NCBI RefSeq assembly: GCF_000315625.1
Contig: NW_005434516.1
Location: 1 to 20,773 of the forward strand
Direction: 5' to 3'
From: Guillardia theta CCMP2712
Lineage: Eukaryota; Cryptophyceae; Pyrenomonadales; Geminigeraceae
DNA length: 20,773 bases
Numbering within the stretch: the first letter of the stretch is position 1; each line of letters starts with the position of its first letter. Under the pieces are notes generated by a model. It made no database searches and had not been told where the DNA came from. It saw only the letters and a program-made list of their open reading frames with translations. Shown here in pieces: positions 9,003 to 18,183 of the stretch. The position numbers were made by a program, and so were the translations under genes.

Positions 9003-12000
9003 TCAAAGTGCTGCAATCACCTTGTGGCTATCAGCTGATTTCAGGAAAGGACTGGTCGCATCTCCTATCAGTATTGCAGGGAAATTTGAGTGCATGGCAT
9101 GCTGTGTCAAAATTCAGGGCCATGCGAAGAGAGAGGATATTCAGGAAGTGGAATCAGGAATTTGGAAAAAAACACCATGAAACATTCAAACCACAGCAAC
9201 GAAATGATGAAGACATTGAGACACGGCTCGCACAACCTTGTTGTCTGCCGGGAAGATTCTGTTTTTCCAGAGAGAGTTGCAAAAGTCAACCAAACAGGCA
9301 TTGAAGGCGCTAACTGTGCTAGTAAATTGCAAGCTGTCGTTTCCTCTCCCTTTCAGTTCTTCAAGAAGCTGTATTGAATTCAGCGATGCCAGAGTAGAAC
9401 TCACGCAAAAAAAACTCAGACATCTGGGCAAGCGTAGAAACCTGTTTAGTACAGAGGCAAAGCTAAGGCAATACAAGTCGCAAGAAACAATATCAAGAAG
9501 AGCATTTCCAATCTTTCCGCAAGCACTAGAGCACACAAGCAAGGATACGCAAAGATAGAGCTAAGAGTTTGATGGGAACACAGTCAAGAGAACGTGACAG
9601 TAAACAATCAGATGAGATCTTACGGTCTTGAAGTTCGAAAGTAATGAGCACATTCTACTCAAAGTGGCTGCGTCGGATGACACAAGTGAAAGATAGATAA
9701 CGACACGAGCAGGCAACATATCCACAAGCTTCAGATCATCTGCAACTTCCGTCAATAGCCTTGCTTCGTTTCCCAATCTCCATTCTTCCCCACTTTCCTC
9801 CCAGTTTCTACACCCAAAACCATCGCTGTCCTCAAGCTTCGCACGTACCATGAAACAACGAGTCTCGACGGAAACGAGAAAGAACCTCCTCGTAGAAAGC
9901 CAAAGCGACATCATGAATTGCGATGTGACAATGCGATGCTACAAGAGCTGCAATAGTAACAAGTCACTAAAAGAAAGCTCTAACCACCAAATTTGTTCCA
10001 ACCATTTGAAAGAAGTTTTCCAAAGGTGCAAATTGAAAGTAAAATTTGACTGCGAGAGAGATTTGTAGAAGAGAATGAATTCTTCTGGTGACAATTCACA
10101 GAACATTTTGAAAGCATCCATCGATGGATCATTGTGCTCATGGCACGCAAAAGGTGAGCTCGTCTGATTCCAGATTTCAGCCGGTTTGTCATGGGCAATA
10201 CGAGAACGCTTATGTCTTGAAAGTCAATCTTTTGATTTCAAATTTCAGAAGCAGACAAATAAATGTCAAGTCAATCAGAAAACCTGTTGTGAGTTTTGAA
10301 ATACAAGGGTTATCAGCTTGCAGATTTCATAGAAACAGTGTTTTCCATCCCAAGCCTGATAAATACGGGGTCAAAATTGCTCTCTTTGAAGGAAACTAAA
10401 GATTCCTTGAGGAAGCGCAGAAAAGCAGTCTCACAGTGAAAGGGCGTGGTATGACTTGTCTTGGTAAACTTGATCAAGTCGTTGAGCAAGACTCCTAGCC
10501 TTTTTCGATTTGTACATTTTTTCAACACATTTGCAAACCATGCATCTGTCTCTTGTTGCAACCCTTTGGAAATTGCTATGATGAGGACACCGAACGGAGC
10601 TTGAAGAACATCAACCCTGCACGAACGCATCTTGGTTATGCAAGATAATCTCACATTCACAAACGATGCAAGTGTTACCCATTTTTCGGAGCGTGATGCA
10701 AAGACCACAAACAGATTTGAAGCGATGTAATCCTCCCGTGATAGCAAGACAGGAGAGAGGAAGTATGAGGTGCTTGGTGCTGAGTCATTGAAACGAAGTC
10801 ACTGCCATGCTCATATAGAAAGCAAACCAGGCAAAATGCAAGTTGATGGTATTGCTGGCAGTATCAGTATGGCCATCCTCTCATCCTCTTACCTGACTGT
10901 CTTTGCAACCTTCAAATCTCAGCGATTCGTTCCCATTGCCATCAACCGACTTCAAAGTAGGCGAGCCATCGTGGACAGGAACACGCAGATGCTGTGAAAT
11001 TAAGTCAATCGAACACCATGGCGCGTTATCCACATGTCGATACGTTCTTGTGCAAGAGAGATCGTATCCACAGGTTCTCGTTGTCTGTGAACGGAAGGCC
11101 AGGAGCATGCAAGTTTGCAACATTTCTGCTTGTGACTTGTCCACATTCTCGGATTTTGTAATAGAGAAACGATAGGCTTTGGTCTCCTTGGACATTCGGA
11201 CAAAGTTCAGTCTCCTACTTTGAGAAGCGTACAAAACACAGAAAAAACAGAAGCAAGAACGGAACAAAAACACCATAGCGAAGGAGTTGTGTCCAAGACA
11301 AAGAAAAAGTTGCAGAAGAACCAGTTGAGAGGGAGGAGGAACCTTGATGTTTTTGGCAGAGATTTGCAATGAGTTGTGTTTGCCACGATCTCCAGGCATC
11401 ACAAGATGAGATCTGAAGAACAATCTTCGTGGTGGCACAAGTCAATTGAACGAATACACAAGAATGAATCACATGGCAAAGAAATGGCCGAGACTCGCAG
11501 GCCGACGATCGGAGCATATGGACAATAATGCTTAAATATCTGCTGAGAATGACTCTACTACTCTGATGCTCAGCATACAAGATCTGCAAGTCTCGTGTCA
11601 TTATTCCATTCGCAGCGCTGCCGATCACACCAGAGCCATCCAGCGGTAAAACTTGTCTTTGAGAGAACCTGGGAACTTGTACGAGGAGGAGAGTAGGAGG
11701 GCGAGTGTTCTCTCGTGGAATCCTCTTTTTGGGCGCAAACACCATAACACCTGATTTGCATGCCATCACAGAATCAAAGAGGATGTTCGTCTCCCATACC
11801 TGCGCGCAGGATTTACCGCCGACCCCCGCGCGCACCATACAAACAAGCGATCTTGCTGGTTGCGAATGTGAGGCGTGACGGTAAGAGTGATGATTATTTC
11901 ACCACATTCATGGAGATCATCTTCGTCGAGGCTATCTCCGGCCATGGCTTCGATCCTCCTGATCTTGGCCCGCATCCGACTCGCTGGCAAAAGGCAGTTC

Positions 12001-12194
12001 AAAGTGACTAGCGAAATGATTGGTGCCAGATGCAGGAATCAGGACGACCCAAAGATGTCAGTGGAGGCAGGGAAGAAGGAGGAGGGAGACAGAGAGGTAC
12101 CGTTGATCTTCTCGTCCTCGTGCTTGCGCTTCGACCGCCATGTCTGTCGCCCAGCATTCTCCACTAGCTGTAGGAGCTCTTGCCAGACCGACAT
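9003..12194 (-). CDS. Unrecognised 818-residue protein, twelve exons
   Basis: Read from the minus strand, the start is MSVWQELLQLVENAGRQTWR. Proposed exons, in transcript order: 12194-12101, 12007-11841, 11799-11272, 11214-11044, 10991-10910, 10779-10367, 10316-10284, 10228-9988, 9947-9849, 9784-9624, 9560-9192 and 9101-9003. Every junction has GT-AG ends, and the joined length is an exact multiple of three with no internal stop. Intron sizes are mostly 40-94 nt. The least certain junctions are 11271-11215, 10909-10780 and 9848-9785. The product is rich in Leu, Ser, Cys and aliphatic residues with few glycines, as in all-helical repeat proteins; no signal peptide or clear membrane span is seen. 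The last exons contain VDFCNSLWKNRIF and a Phe/His-rich tail that faintly recall the C-terminus of the Mis6/CENP-I kinetochore family, which has similar length. That link is from memory and weak. Without it the function is unknown. Confidence 0.65.
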
Positions 12195-12403
12195 GCCCGA
12201 CGCTACAAAATGAGCTCACGGCGGGCCCGGGTTGAGGAGACCGGTAGGCGGCCTGGACTGAGAATCACCTATTAGGCTGCCGCGCCTTTCAATTCTCAAG
12301 ATTGGTGGTCATGTGACCCGCTGACATACCGCCCCCCTTCCCCATCTTGACATCCAAATCTCAGCAAGCAGTGTCCTCAAAGCCTCTCGTGCTTGTTCTT
12401 GTT

Positions 12404-12468
12404 GCTGCTATAGCTGCCATTGCTGCCATTGCTGCTATTGCTGCTATTGCTGCTATTGCTGCCATTGC
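12404..12468. repeat. 9-bp tandem repeat, GCTGCYATT unit
   Basis: About seven head-to-tail copies of GCTGC(T/C)ATT, read as Ala-Ala-Ile in one frame and Leu-Leu-Pro/Leu in another. It is simple low-complexity sequence just outside the start of the minus-strand gene. It inflates the N-terminus of the plus-strand open frame that crosses it, so that frame is better started at the ATG at 12516. Confidence 0.8.
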
Positions 12469-12515
12469 TGTTGTTCCTCTCATTCTCTGATTCTCTCAAT
12501 ACAAGTCGTCAGGAC

Positions 12516-12812
12516 ATGACGAATACAGATGACTCCGTCCGGATCCATCACGCTTTGCCATCTCCAGCATCATTCAGTGCAACAGCACACTACACGGATA
12601 TATCTGGTAGAACACGGGAAAAGTTATCGCTCGATAAAAGAAGAAAGCTAAAGTCACTATGGCACTCAATCAAACTGATATCAGATCGGATTGATTCAAA
12701 GTCTCAGAATTCAAATGTGGATCTTCCTAGCTTAGATTGTGAACGGATCCATGTTAAGTTCGAAACATTATCTTCTCCGGCGTTCCCGGCAATGACCCAT
12801 GATTCGATCTGA
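12516..12812 (+). CDS. Small hypothetical ORF, 98 codons
   Basis: Open from the ATG at 12516 to a TGA at 12812. The product begins MTNTDDSVRIHHALPSPASF and has a basic middle part (LDKRRKLKSLWHSIKL). No domain is recognised. It overlaps the minus-strand frame 12754-13083, so at most one is likely to be real in the overlap. It may be a first exon of a spliced gene or chance. Confidence 0.25.
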   Translation: MTNTDDSVRIHHALPSPASFSATAHYTDISGRTREKLSLDKRRKLKSLWHSIKLISDRIDSKSQNSNVDLPSLDCERIHVKFETLSSPAFPAMTHDSI

Positions 12813-13083
12813 CCATCGGGATCTCAACCTCTACGGCGTAAACTGCTCGTTCGAACGCAAATAGGGAAGCATGTGTACGGCACAGCGTATTAAAATACTC
12901 AGATAAATACATATCGAAATGATTGGAATAAATCGTCAGATTCTGTTCAAGTGTGATGTTCTCTTGTGGCAAACTTGCATGTGTTGTCAAGATTCTGAAC
13001 GCTGCGGTACTATCATCTATGTCAGTGTGACGATAAACATCAGGATTGATTCGCCTCAATAGAACCAGATCGGACCAACTCAA
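12754..13083 (-). pseudogene. Open frame, possible decayed retroelement integrase fragment
   Basis: A 110-codon minus-strand frame that begins with TTG, not ATG. One segment, SLFAFERAVYAVEVEIP, is spaced like the end of the integrase core in Ty3/gypsy-type elements (pattern SPFxxVYGxxPxxP), but the Gly and Pro are missing and no upstream catalytic D/D/E region is visible. It could equally be chance. No other retroelement part is seen nearby. Confidence 0.15.
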
Positions 13084-13289
13084 TCAGAATAATTCGATGG
13101 CAAGATAAGCAGAGCATAGTATAACCCTGCCACGCCGTTCACTATGTCAAGTCTCGCCGAGTCAGAGTTCGCTCAGAGTACGGTCATGGTCACCAGACTG
13201 AGACCACTCACCTCAGTTTCACTCAAAGTAATGTTAAACACCAGTACGAGGACAATCAGGAGACTCTGTCGAGGAGGCTTGACCCTGAC

Positions 13290-13800
13290 ACTCTGTCGCA
13301 CAGGCCGCATACGGCAACTGCTGTCTCCCAATCCGGCACACACGGCCCACGGTGCCACGGTGACTCCCCGCAGTCACGCGGCCAGCTGCGGGCCAGTCGG
13401 AGGAAGTTCCGCCGGGAGCCTCAGCCCCGCCCGGGGGTCGGACCCGGCCCGGGCCGGTGGTGACCCGACGGTCCGAGACGCCGGTCCGACTCCCGAGCAT
13501 GCCGGGCAAGCAGCACTGCGACTGAGCCTGAGTGCCACCGTGGCGGACCCGGCCGCCGGGACTCCGGGACTCCGCCGTCAGTGGGCGGGGTGAACATTGA
13601 CGAACGGTGGCAGGCCTGAGGGATCGTACCGTCTGGTCGACGCCCCGCGCGGCGGCCGCGCGGCTGCGCCGGAACCCGCCCCGGGCCGGGCGGGGCCGGG
13701 GGCCGGGCCGGCCGTGAGTCTATCGCCGGGCCGCCGCTGACGGTACGGTCCGGTCGGCCGGGCCGCCGCGGCCGCGGTACGGTAACTAGTAACGGTCATA
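13290..13800. other. G+C-rich intergenic island 2
   Basis: Same style as island 1: dense G+C with CpG, few A/T pairs, and words such as GACGGTCCGA and CGGTACGG. Overlapping open frames occur on both strands (13144-13593 plus, 13234-13509 and 13578-13799 minus) and are taken as composition artefacts because they have no domain and are Arg/Gly/Pro/Ala-rich. It lies about 450 bases 5' of the PDZ gene. Confidence 0.7.
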
Positions 13801-13984
13801 TGGCTAGTCCGTCCAAGTGCCCGTGCCGTGGAGCCCGGGTGCCTTTCAACATCGTGGGTGGGTGGTGATAGGTCCAGCGCGGAACAGCCGCCATGGCGAC
13901 CACATATGAGAGCTACACCCAGGAATCAAGCCAGCATGTAATGCACATGCGCTCATGGACTCAGACTACCAAGTCAGGCGTGCA

Positions 13985-14018
13985 GGTATGCACCAGTGCA
14001 TACGGTAGTCGGCATACC
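13985..14018. repeat. Nested inverted repeats
   Basis: GTATGCAC-CA-GTGCATAC (13986-14003) is a perfect 8-bp inverted repeat with a 2-base centre. A second arm, GCATACC at 14012-14018, is the reverse complement of GGTATGC at 13985-13991. It sits 230 bases before the PDZ gene and could be a binding site for a dimeric regulator or a hairpin. Confidence 0.6.
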
Positions 14019-14245
14019 GTGACACGACACACGTGCTGTCCTGATGAAGCATCCTATCCAATCCCTGATGGTGCATGTCATACACTTGAAGTCTTCATCC
14101 TTTCAGAGTAGGTTGCTTGCTTGATTTCAGTAGTTGCAATTGCGTGTTTGCATTGTACGTGGGTCCTGACTTCTGACATTCGAATGGGAACAAAGCATGT
14201 TCTCGATGAATTGATGGCTTGAAACCACAATATATTAAACACAAT

Positions 14246-15668
14246 ATGTTCCAGTGCAGCTTAAGATTTAGTTTAGGGTTTTATGAGTTTCGAACATTTA
14301 TCAGTTTGGCGCGCAGAGTGCTGAAGTCGGCTCAGAAACCATTGCAATCGCTTCGGCATATGAGCAAATCGGTAAGGTGTGTTGTATCCCCATACGAGGC
14401 CTGACTCGCTTCGCAAAAGGAGACACTCTTCAGACGGCGACAAACATTGTTCGGCAACTTGCAATTCCAATTGAAACCAGATTGGATACCGAGCTTGGAA
14501 TCGTGATTGGCGAAAGAACACCTTTGATTCCTACAAAGAAAAGAATCTCAATGACCCCACCACCGCCATCGCCTTCTTTCACCAGGCCGCCTTTGTATGG
14601 GATCGGAATCAAAGTTTCGAATTCCATCCCGCACACAATTTTGGAGATTGTTGATGTCCGAGATGAGAACGGAAAGGTATCATTGTGTTGCTCTCCTCAA
14701 GTTAGACCTGAAGATGATGTTTGTAGGACATCAACCGAGTATTGGAGAGGGGCGATATCCTGGAGAGTATCAATCAGATGCCGGTACTTATGTTCTTTGA
14801 AATTTCCTTGAGTCTATTTGATGTCCAGCAATAGGCTGACATCACCATTGATGACCTTGAGTGGAACATCTTTGGTCCAGCAGAATCTTTGGTCCAGCTT
14901 TCTTTCTTTCGACAAAGAAACGGGCACAAATATTCTGTGACATTGCTTCGCCACATTCCGCTTCAATTTGCGATCGGTCTCTCGATTGATAGAAAAACTC
15001 CATATACGTGGGTTTGCACAATGTGATTGAATCTTTCTCTGACGATTAGCAGGGTGAAGCAAGTCTATGAAGCACTCGATCAGCACAATGAAAACATTGG
15101 ATCTATGATCTCCATTGGAGACATCGTCGAAAAAGTCGATGGTCGACCTGCGGTAAGCTTAAGATTTTTGCACTTCAAACCACAGCTCTCAGTAACGAGC
15201 CATCAGTCCTCGCTGCGCCTAATGAAAGACATCATCCTTGGACCCATTGACAGTATCTGCACTTTGAACATGCGAAATCCTCATACTGGAAACGCTTATC
15301 AGATTTCGGTAAAAATCACAGTCAGTCTGGTCAACAGGGGTTTCCTGACTATTCTTGCTCACAGGTCAAGAGGACCATTCCGATCAGTGCATGGAGTCGC
15401 TGGGAAGAGCAGGTAGCAGATTTGCTCGGCCATGACATCTATCTAGCATGACTTGATTTTTCAAGGGTGGAATGTATGTTGATTCAAAGGTCAAAATGTT
15501 TGGATCTGTCGAGCCTTCCATGCCCATGAACTACTCGGTTTGTTCGCTTTGTGTGTTACTACGAAAACTGTGCTGACTCGGCTTGTGATTTGTCAGACCG
15601 ATCGTGAATTCAGACCTTCTGACGTATACGGGTTTGACGGAGAGGATGTCAAGGGAGAGTTCATATGA
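14246..15668 (+). CDS. Protein with two PDZ domains, nine exons
   Basis: Proposed exons are 14246-14371, 14434-14676, 14727-14783, 14835-15007, 15053-15152, 15207-15308, 15365-15412, 15466-15537 and 15597-15668. They join without a stop into 330 residues; introns are 45-62 nt. PDZ1 spans about 97-184. It has the binding loop YGIGIKVS, then LERGDILESINQ, the usual GD-x-I-x-x-[IV]N element, and a last strand KYSVTLLR. PDZ2 spans about 187-275, with FAIGLSID, SIGDIVEKVDGRPA and AYQISVKR. A Pro-rich linker TPPPPSPSF precedes PDZ1. The first 42 residues are hydrophobic and Arg/Ser-rich, which could be a targeting peptide, though this exon is the least certain. The C-terminal 50 residues are acidic and unrecognised. 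PDZ domains hold C-terminal peptides, so a scaffold role is inferred. There is no protease, kinase or other catalytic domain. Confidence 0.82.
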
Positions 15669-16145
15669 TTGTTGATGCCACTTGAAGGGCCTTGCTGTGC
15701 CTGATCGATGGCCGTACGGATCGCAGAACAATCTGCACTGAGCTTTACAAGCTTTTATATCTTTAGCATTACGTCGTGCAACTTGTTGGTAAAGCAATCT
15801 GCAATAGAATTATATCTCAGACTCAGTCGACTTGCAACCATGCAGCTGAAAGTCTGTATGAATTGGACTCGTAAACATCAGCCTATTATTAAGACTTGAT
15901 CATTGCCTTTCGCAAGTCGCAACACAGGGCCATGGTAATACAGGTCCTACAGGTCATTGTTGAGCATCTCTCCTCACGAAGTAGGTAAAATGTCATAAGA
16001 TGTACCGTCAAACTTGACTTGGCTGGAGAGCATCAGCAAGTCAGCTTGTGGAAAATGACCATCGATGTGCTTTCAGGTCACAAGACCCTTTGAATTGGAG
16101 ACATGATAACTAGTTTATATCTTTCTGTTTGATTTGTGCCTTTGT
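15669..16145. other. Intergenic between convergent genes
   Basis: Separates the 3' ends of the PDZ gene and the membrane protein gene. Short open frames on both strands have no recognisable content. Nothing else seen. Confidence 0.5.
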
Positions 16146-16901
16146 TTATCTGGATTTTGATGCGCTGTAGGATTGGCCCTGGCTATAACTGCGAAGGAAT
16201 CTAGCCCGGCTATTGATTTGAGAGACCGCAAAGAGCACCATACAAAAGAAGTACTGGAAGGTTGAGAATAGAATGTTTTCTATCTCGGCAGTCCACGGTT
16301 GCGGATTCCTTTGTATGACAATTCTCGCAAAGTGTCCCGCGTATGCCAGCACGCCAGTATAGAAGATGTGCTCCTGGTAAGAATCGGACGTAAGCACGAA
16401 GCTGAGAGTCAAGAGAAACGATGTGAGCTTGGCTCGCTCGAAGTTGAGATCCATCAGCACGAGCTCCCCCATGAAGACGAAGAACCTCACGAACACGACT
16501 TTCCTCACAAAGACGGCAATGCGGTACCTTTGTTTCTCCGACATGCGCGAGGACAGTAAGAGCCCAACCCACAACATGAGCATAATTGCTAGCCGGATCG
16601 CAAAAAGATAATCGTCGAAGTTGGTGATGCCCCTGCCTCTATACCTCACTACCAGAACCCCGATGTGATACACGGTGGATATGCCCATCGTTAATGATGA
16701 TCCCAGGTTGCCTAGACATATGAGTGAGCGGAGGAAGAATTCATGGTACTTCTCTTCGACAACTTGGTCTTGAAAGGGAGAAGCATCCTTGAGCTTATCT
16801 CCAACTATTCGCAGAACATTCTGTAGACAGAGGTGGATTGATGATGATCGATTTTGCTCCTTCTTCGTGCATATGCGCATGAATGAGCACGCAGATGACA
16901 T
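16146..16901 (-). CDS. Polytopic membrane protein of unknown function
   Basis: A single open frame of 251 residues from an ATG at 16901 with an in-frame stop just upstream. Hydrophobic spans are at about 57-87, 99-118, 129-151, 159-172, 179-197 and 209-229, suggesting five or six membrane helices between a polar N-terminus and a short basic C-terminus (RARFLRSY). No catalytic or transporter motif is recognised. Helical bundles like this occur as the N-terminal half of some protist adenylate/guanylate cyclases, followed by a basic RxxFLR-like linker. Here nothing follows, so if related it would be a membrane half without an enzyme. That is speculation. Confidence 0.6.
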   Translation of the reverse strand: MSSACSFMRICTKKEQNRSSSIHLCLQNVLRIVGDKLKDASPFQDQVVEEKYHEFFLRSLICLGNLGSSLTMGISTVYHIGVLVVRYRGRGITNFDDYLFAIRLAIMLMLWVGLLLSSRMSEKQRYRIAVFVRKVVFVRFFVFMGELVLMDLNFERAKLTSFLLTLSFVLTSDSYQEHIFYTGVLAYAGHFARIVIQRNPQPWTAEIENILFSTFQYFFCMVLFAVSQINSRARFLRSYSQGQSYSASKSR

Positions 16902-17479
16902 TCCTCAAGAAAATCTCCCAGGTTCCTGTGCTGTGTTGGTGGTTCTGACCGATGTGGAAACGTGCGCTAGATACTGCTATCCATTCCCATCAGCATGACC
17001 GTGAGACTGACCCCTCGGGAAACTACGGGCGAGTTTGAATGCCTTGTGAAAGCTGAAGGAGATCTCCTATCTCTCTGCTCTCTCCTTCCTCGCTCTCTTC
17101 TCCCACTTGTCTGACAACAATCACGAGTCCTGACAGGTCCTTATGACCTTTTCTTGAAACTTGTTTTATTGACTGAAAAAGAAAGGCAAACCGGAGCAAA
17201 CAAGCGAGGAGAAACGGCCGGCTGTAAACCCGCCTCAACAAAATACTACCAGGTACTGATCGGATTTTTAACTTAACTCTGAGTAAAAAATGGACTAGGC
17301 CGCACTTTGAGTAAAGGGCCGCGCTGTGACTTAAATGAAGGAGCCGCCGCAGCCGCGAAAGCCTCAGGCTACTCCAACCGCATGGGCCGCGCTTCCACAT
17401 ATGACAGTGTAAATGCGGCAAATGGCCGCAGTCAGTGGGGGGCTGGGGTGCCACGGTTCAGACGGCTGGGAGCTGATTC
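16902..17479. other. Upstream region of the membrane protein gene
   Basis: Mixed composition, with a minus-strand open frame 17023-17454 that starts at GTG and is rich in Leu, Arg and Ser. It has no recognisable domain. Two similar phrases, CTGAGTAAAA and TTGAGTAAAG, lie at about 17280-17315 without a clear repeat unit. No gene is supported. Confidence 0.4.
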
Positions 17480-18130
17480 AACTTGAAAGTTGTTTGGGAC
17501 CTGCTGAGGGCGGCCACTCAGGCAGTGACTGGCCGGGGCGCCGGAGTCCGTCCGACGGATCATCGGACTCTGTGAGCGGCGGATGACGCCGATGGCCCGC
17601 CCGGCGGCCCCCTGAGCGGCTCAGCCTGGCAGTCAGTGTGAGGCTCCGGGCCGGCCGCCGCGAGTCCGGGCCGCCGGAAGGCCGCGGCCGCACTGGCCTC
17701 ACTGAGGCTGGCCTCACTGTGCCGTGCCCCAGGCCCGGCCGGGCGGCCTACAGTCAGACGGTACTTACTACTGAGTAACGGGCCAGTACTGACTCCGCCG
17801 GTGCCACTTCTGAGCCTCCGAAGGGGTGACCGTGGCACTGTCCGACGAAGTTCAATACTACGGTCTGCCATACCGGCAGTCCGATCACGGCCGCGCCCGG
17901 CGTGACCGTAACGGTACTGTGCCGCGTCCGGGCCGCGTCCGGTCCAGGTCCCCCGGACGGCCGCCGCTTCCGAGCCGCGCCGCCCGGCGCCGCCCCGGGC
18001 CCGGGCCCCGGGCCGGGCCGCACCGTCTGCCGCGCGGCACTGCACAAGACTCCGGCCCCGGCCGGGCCCGGGCCGATCAGTGCACGGTACCAGAGACTCG
18101 GCATACGGCAGCACTGACAAGTTGGGGCCG
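17480..18130. other. G+C-rich intergenic island 3
   Basis: Third block of dense G+C, with runs such as GGCCCGGGCCGG and words shared with island 1 (CCGATCAGTGCACGGT here, CCGATCAGT and GTGCACGGT there). Long open frames on both strands (17560-18168 and 17754-18236 minus, 17826-18137 plus) are Arg/Gly/Pro/Ala-rich and treated as artefacts of composition. The block fills most of the gap between the divergent membrane protein and MFS genes and stops about 50 bases before the MFS start. Confidence 0.7.
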
Positions 18131-18183
18131 CATTTGATCGGGCATTGCAGGCACAGGGTTTTTTCCACAGGGGCAGGAGGAGG

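Larger units (their letters stand above)
12195..13289. other. Intergenic upstream of the orphan gene, with low-complexity and short ORFs
   Basis: Contains the presumed promoter of the minus-strand gene, including an imperfect palindrome GGTCATGTGACC at 12307-12318, and a 9-bp repeat. Two overlapping open frames lie beyond it (12516-12812 plus, 12754-13083 minus). Neither is recognised with confidence. Confidence 0.4.

Noticed and set aside
9090-9558. Plus-strand frames opposite the orphan gene
   Set aside because: They are shadows of the minus-strand exons, whose junctions restore one long frame.
9939-10121. Minus-strand frame beginning MDAFKMFCELSPEEF as the coding frame of this exon
   Set aside because: It looks protein-like, but the overlapping frame beginning IDFQDISVL joins both neighbouring exons in phase, which this one does not.
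16210-16572. Second minus-strand frame within the membrane protein gene
   Set aside because: Lies inside the 251-codon hydrophobic frame and lacks any motif; taken as a shadow.
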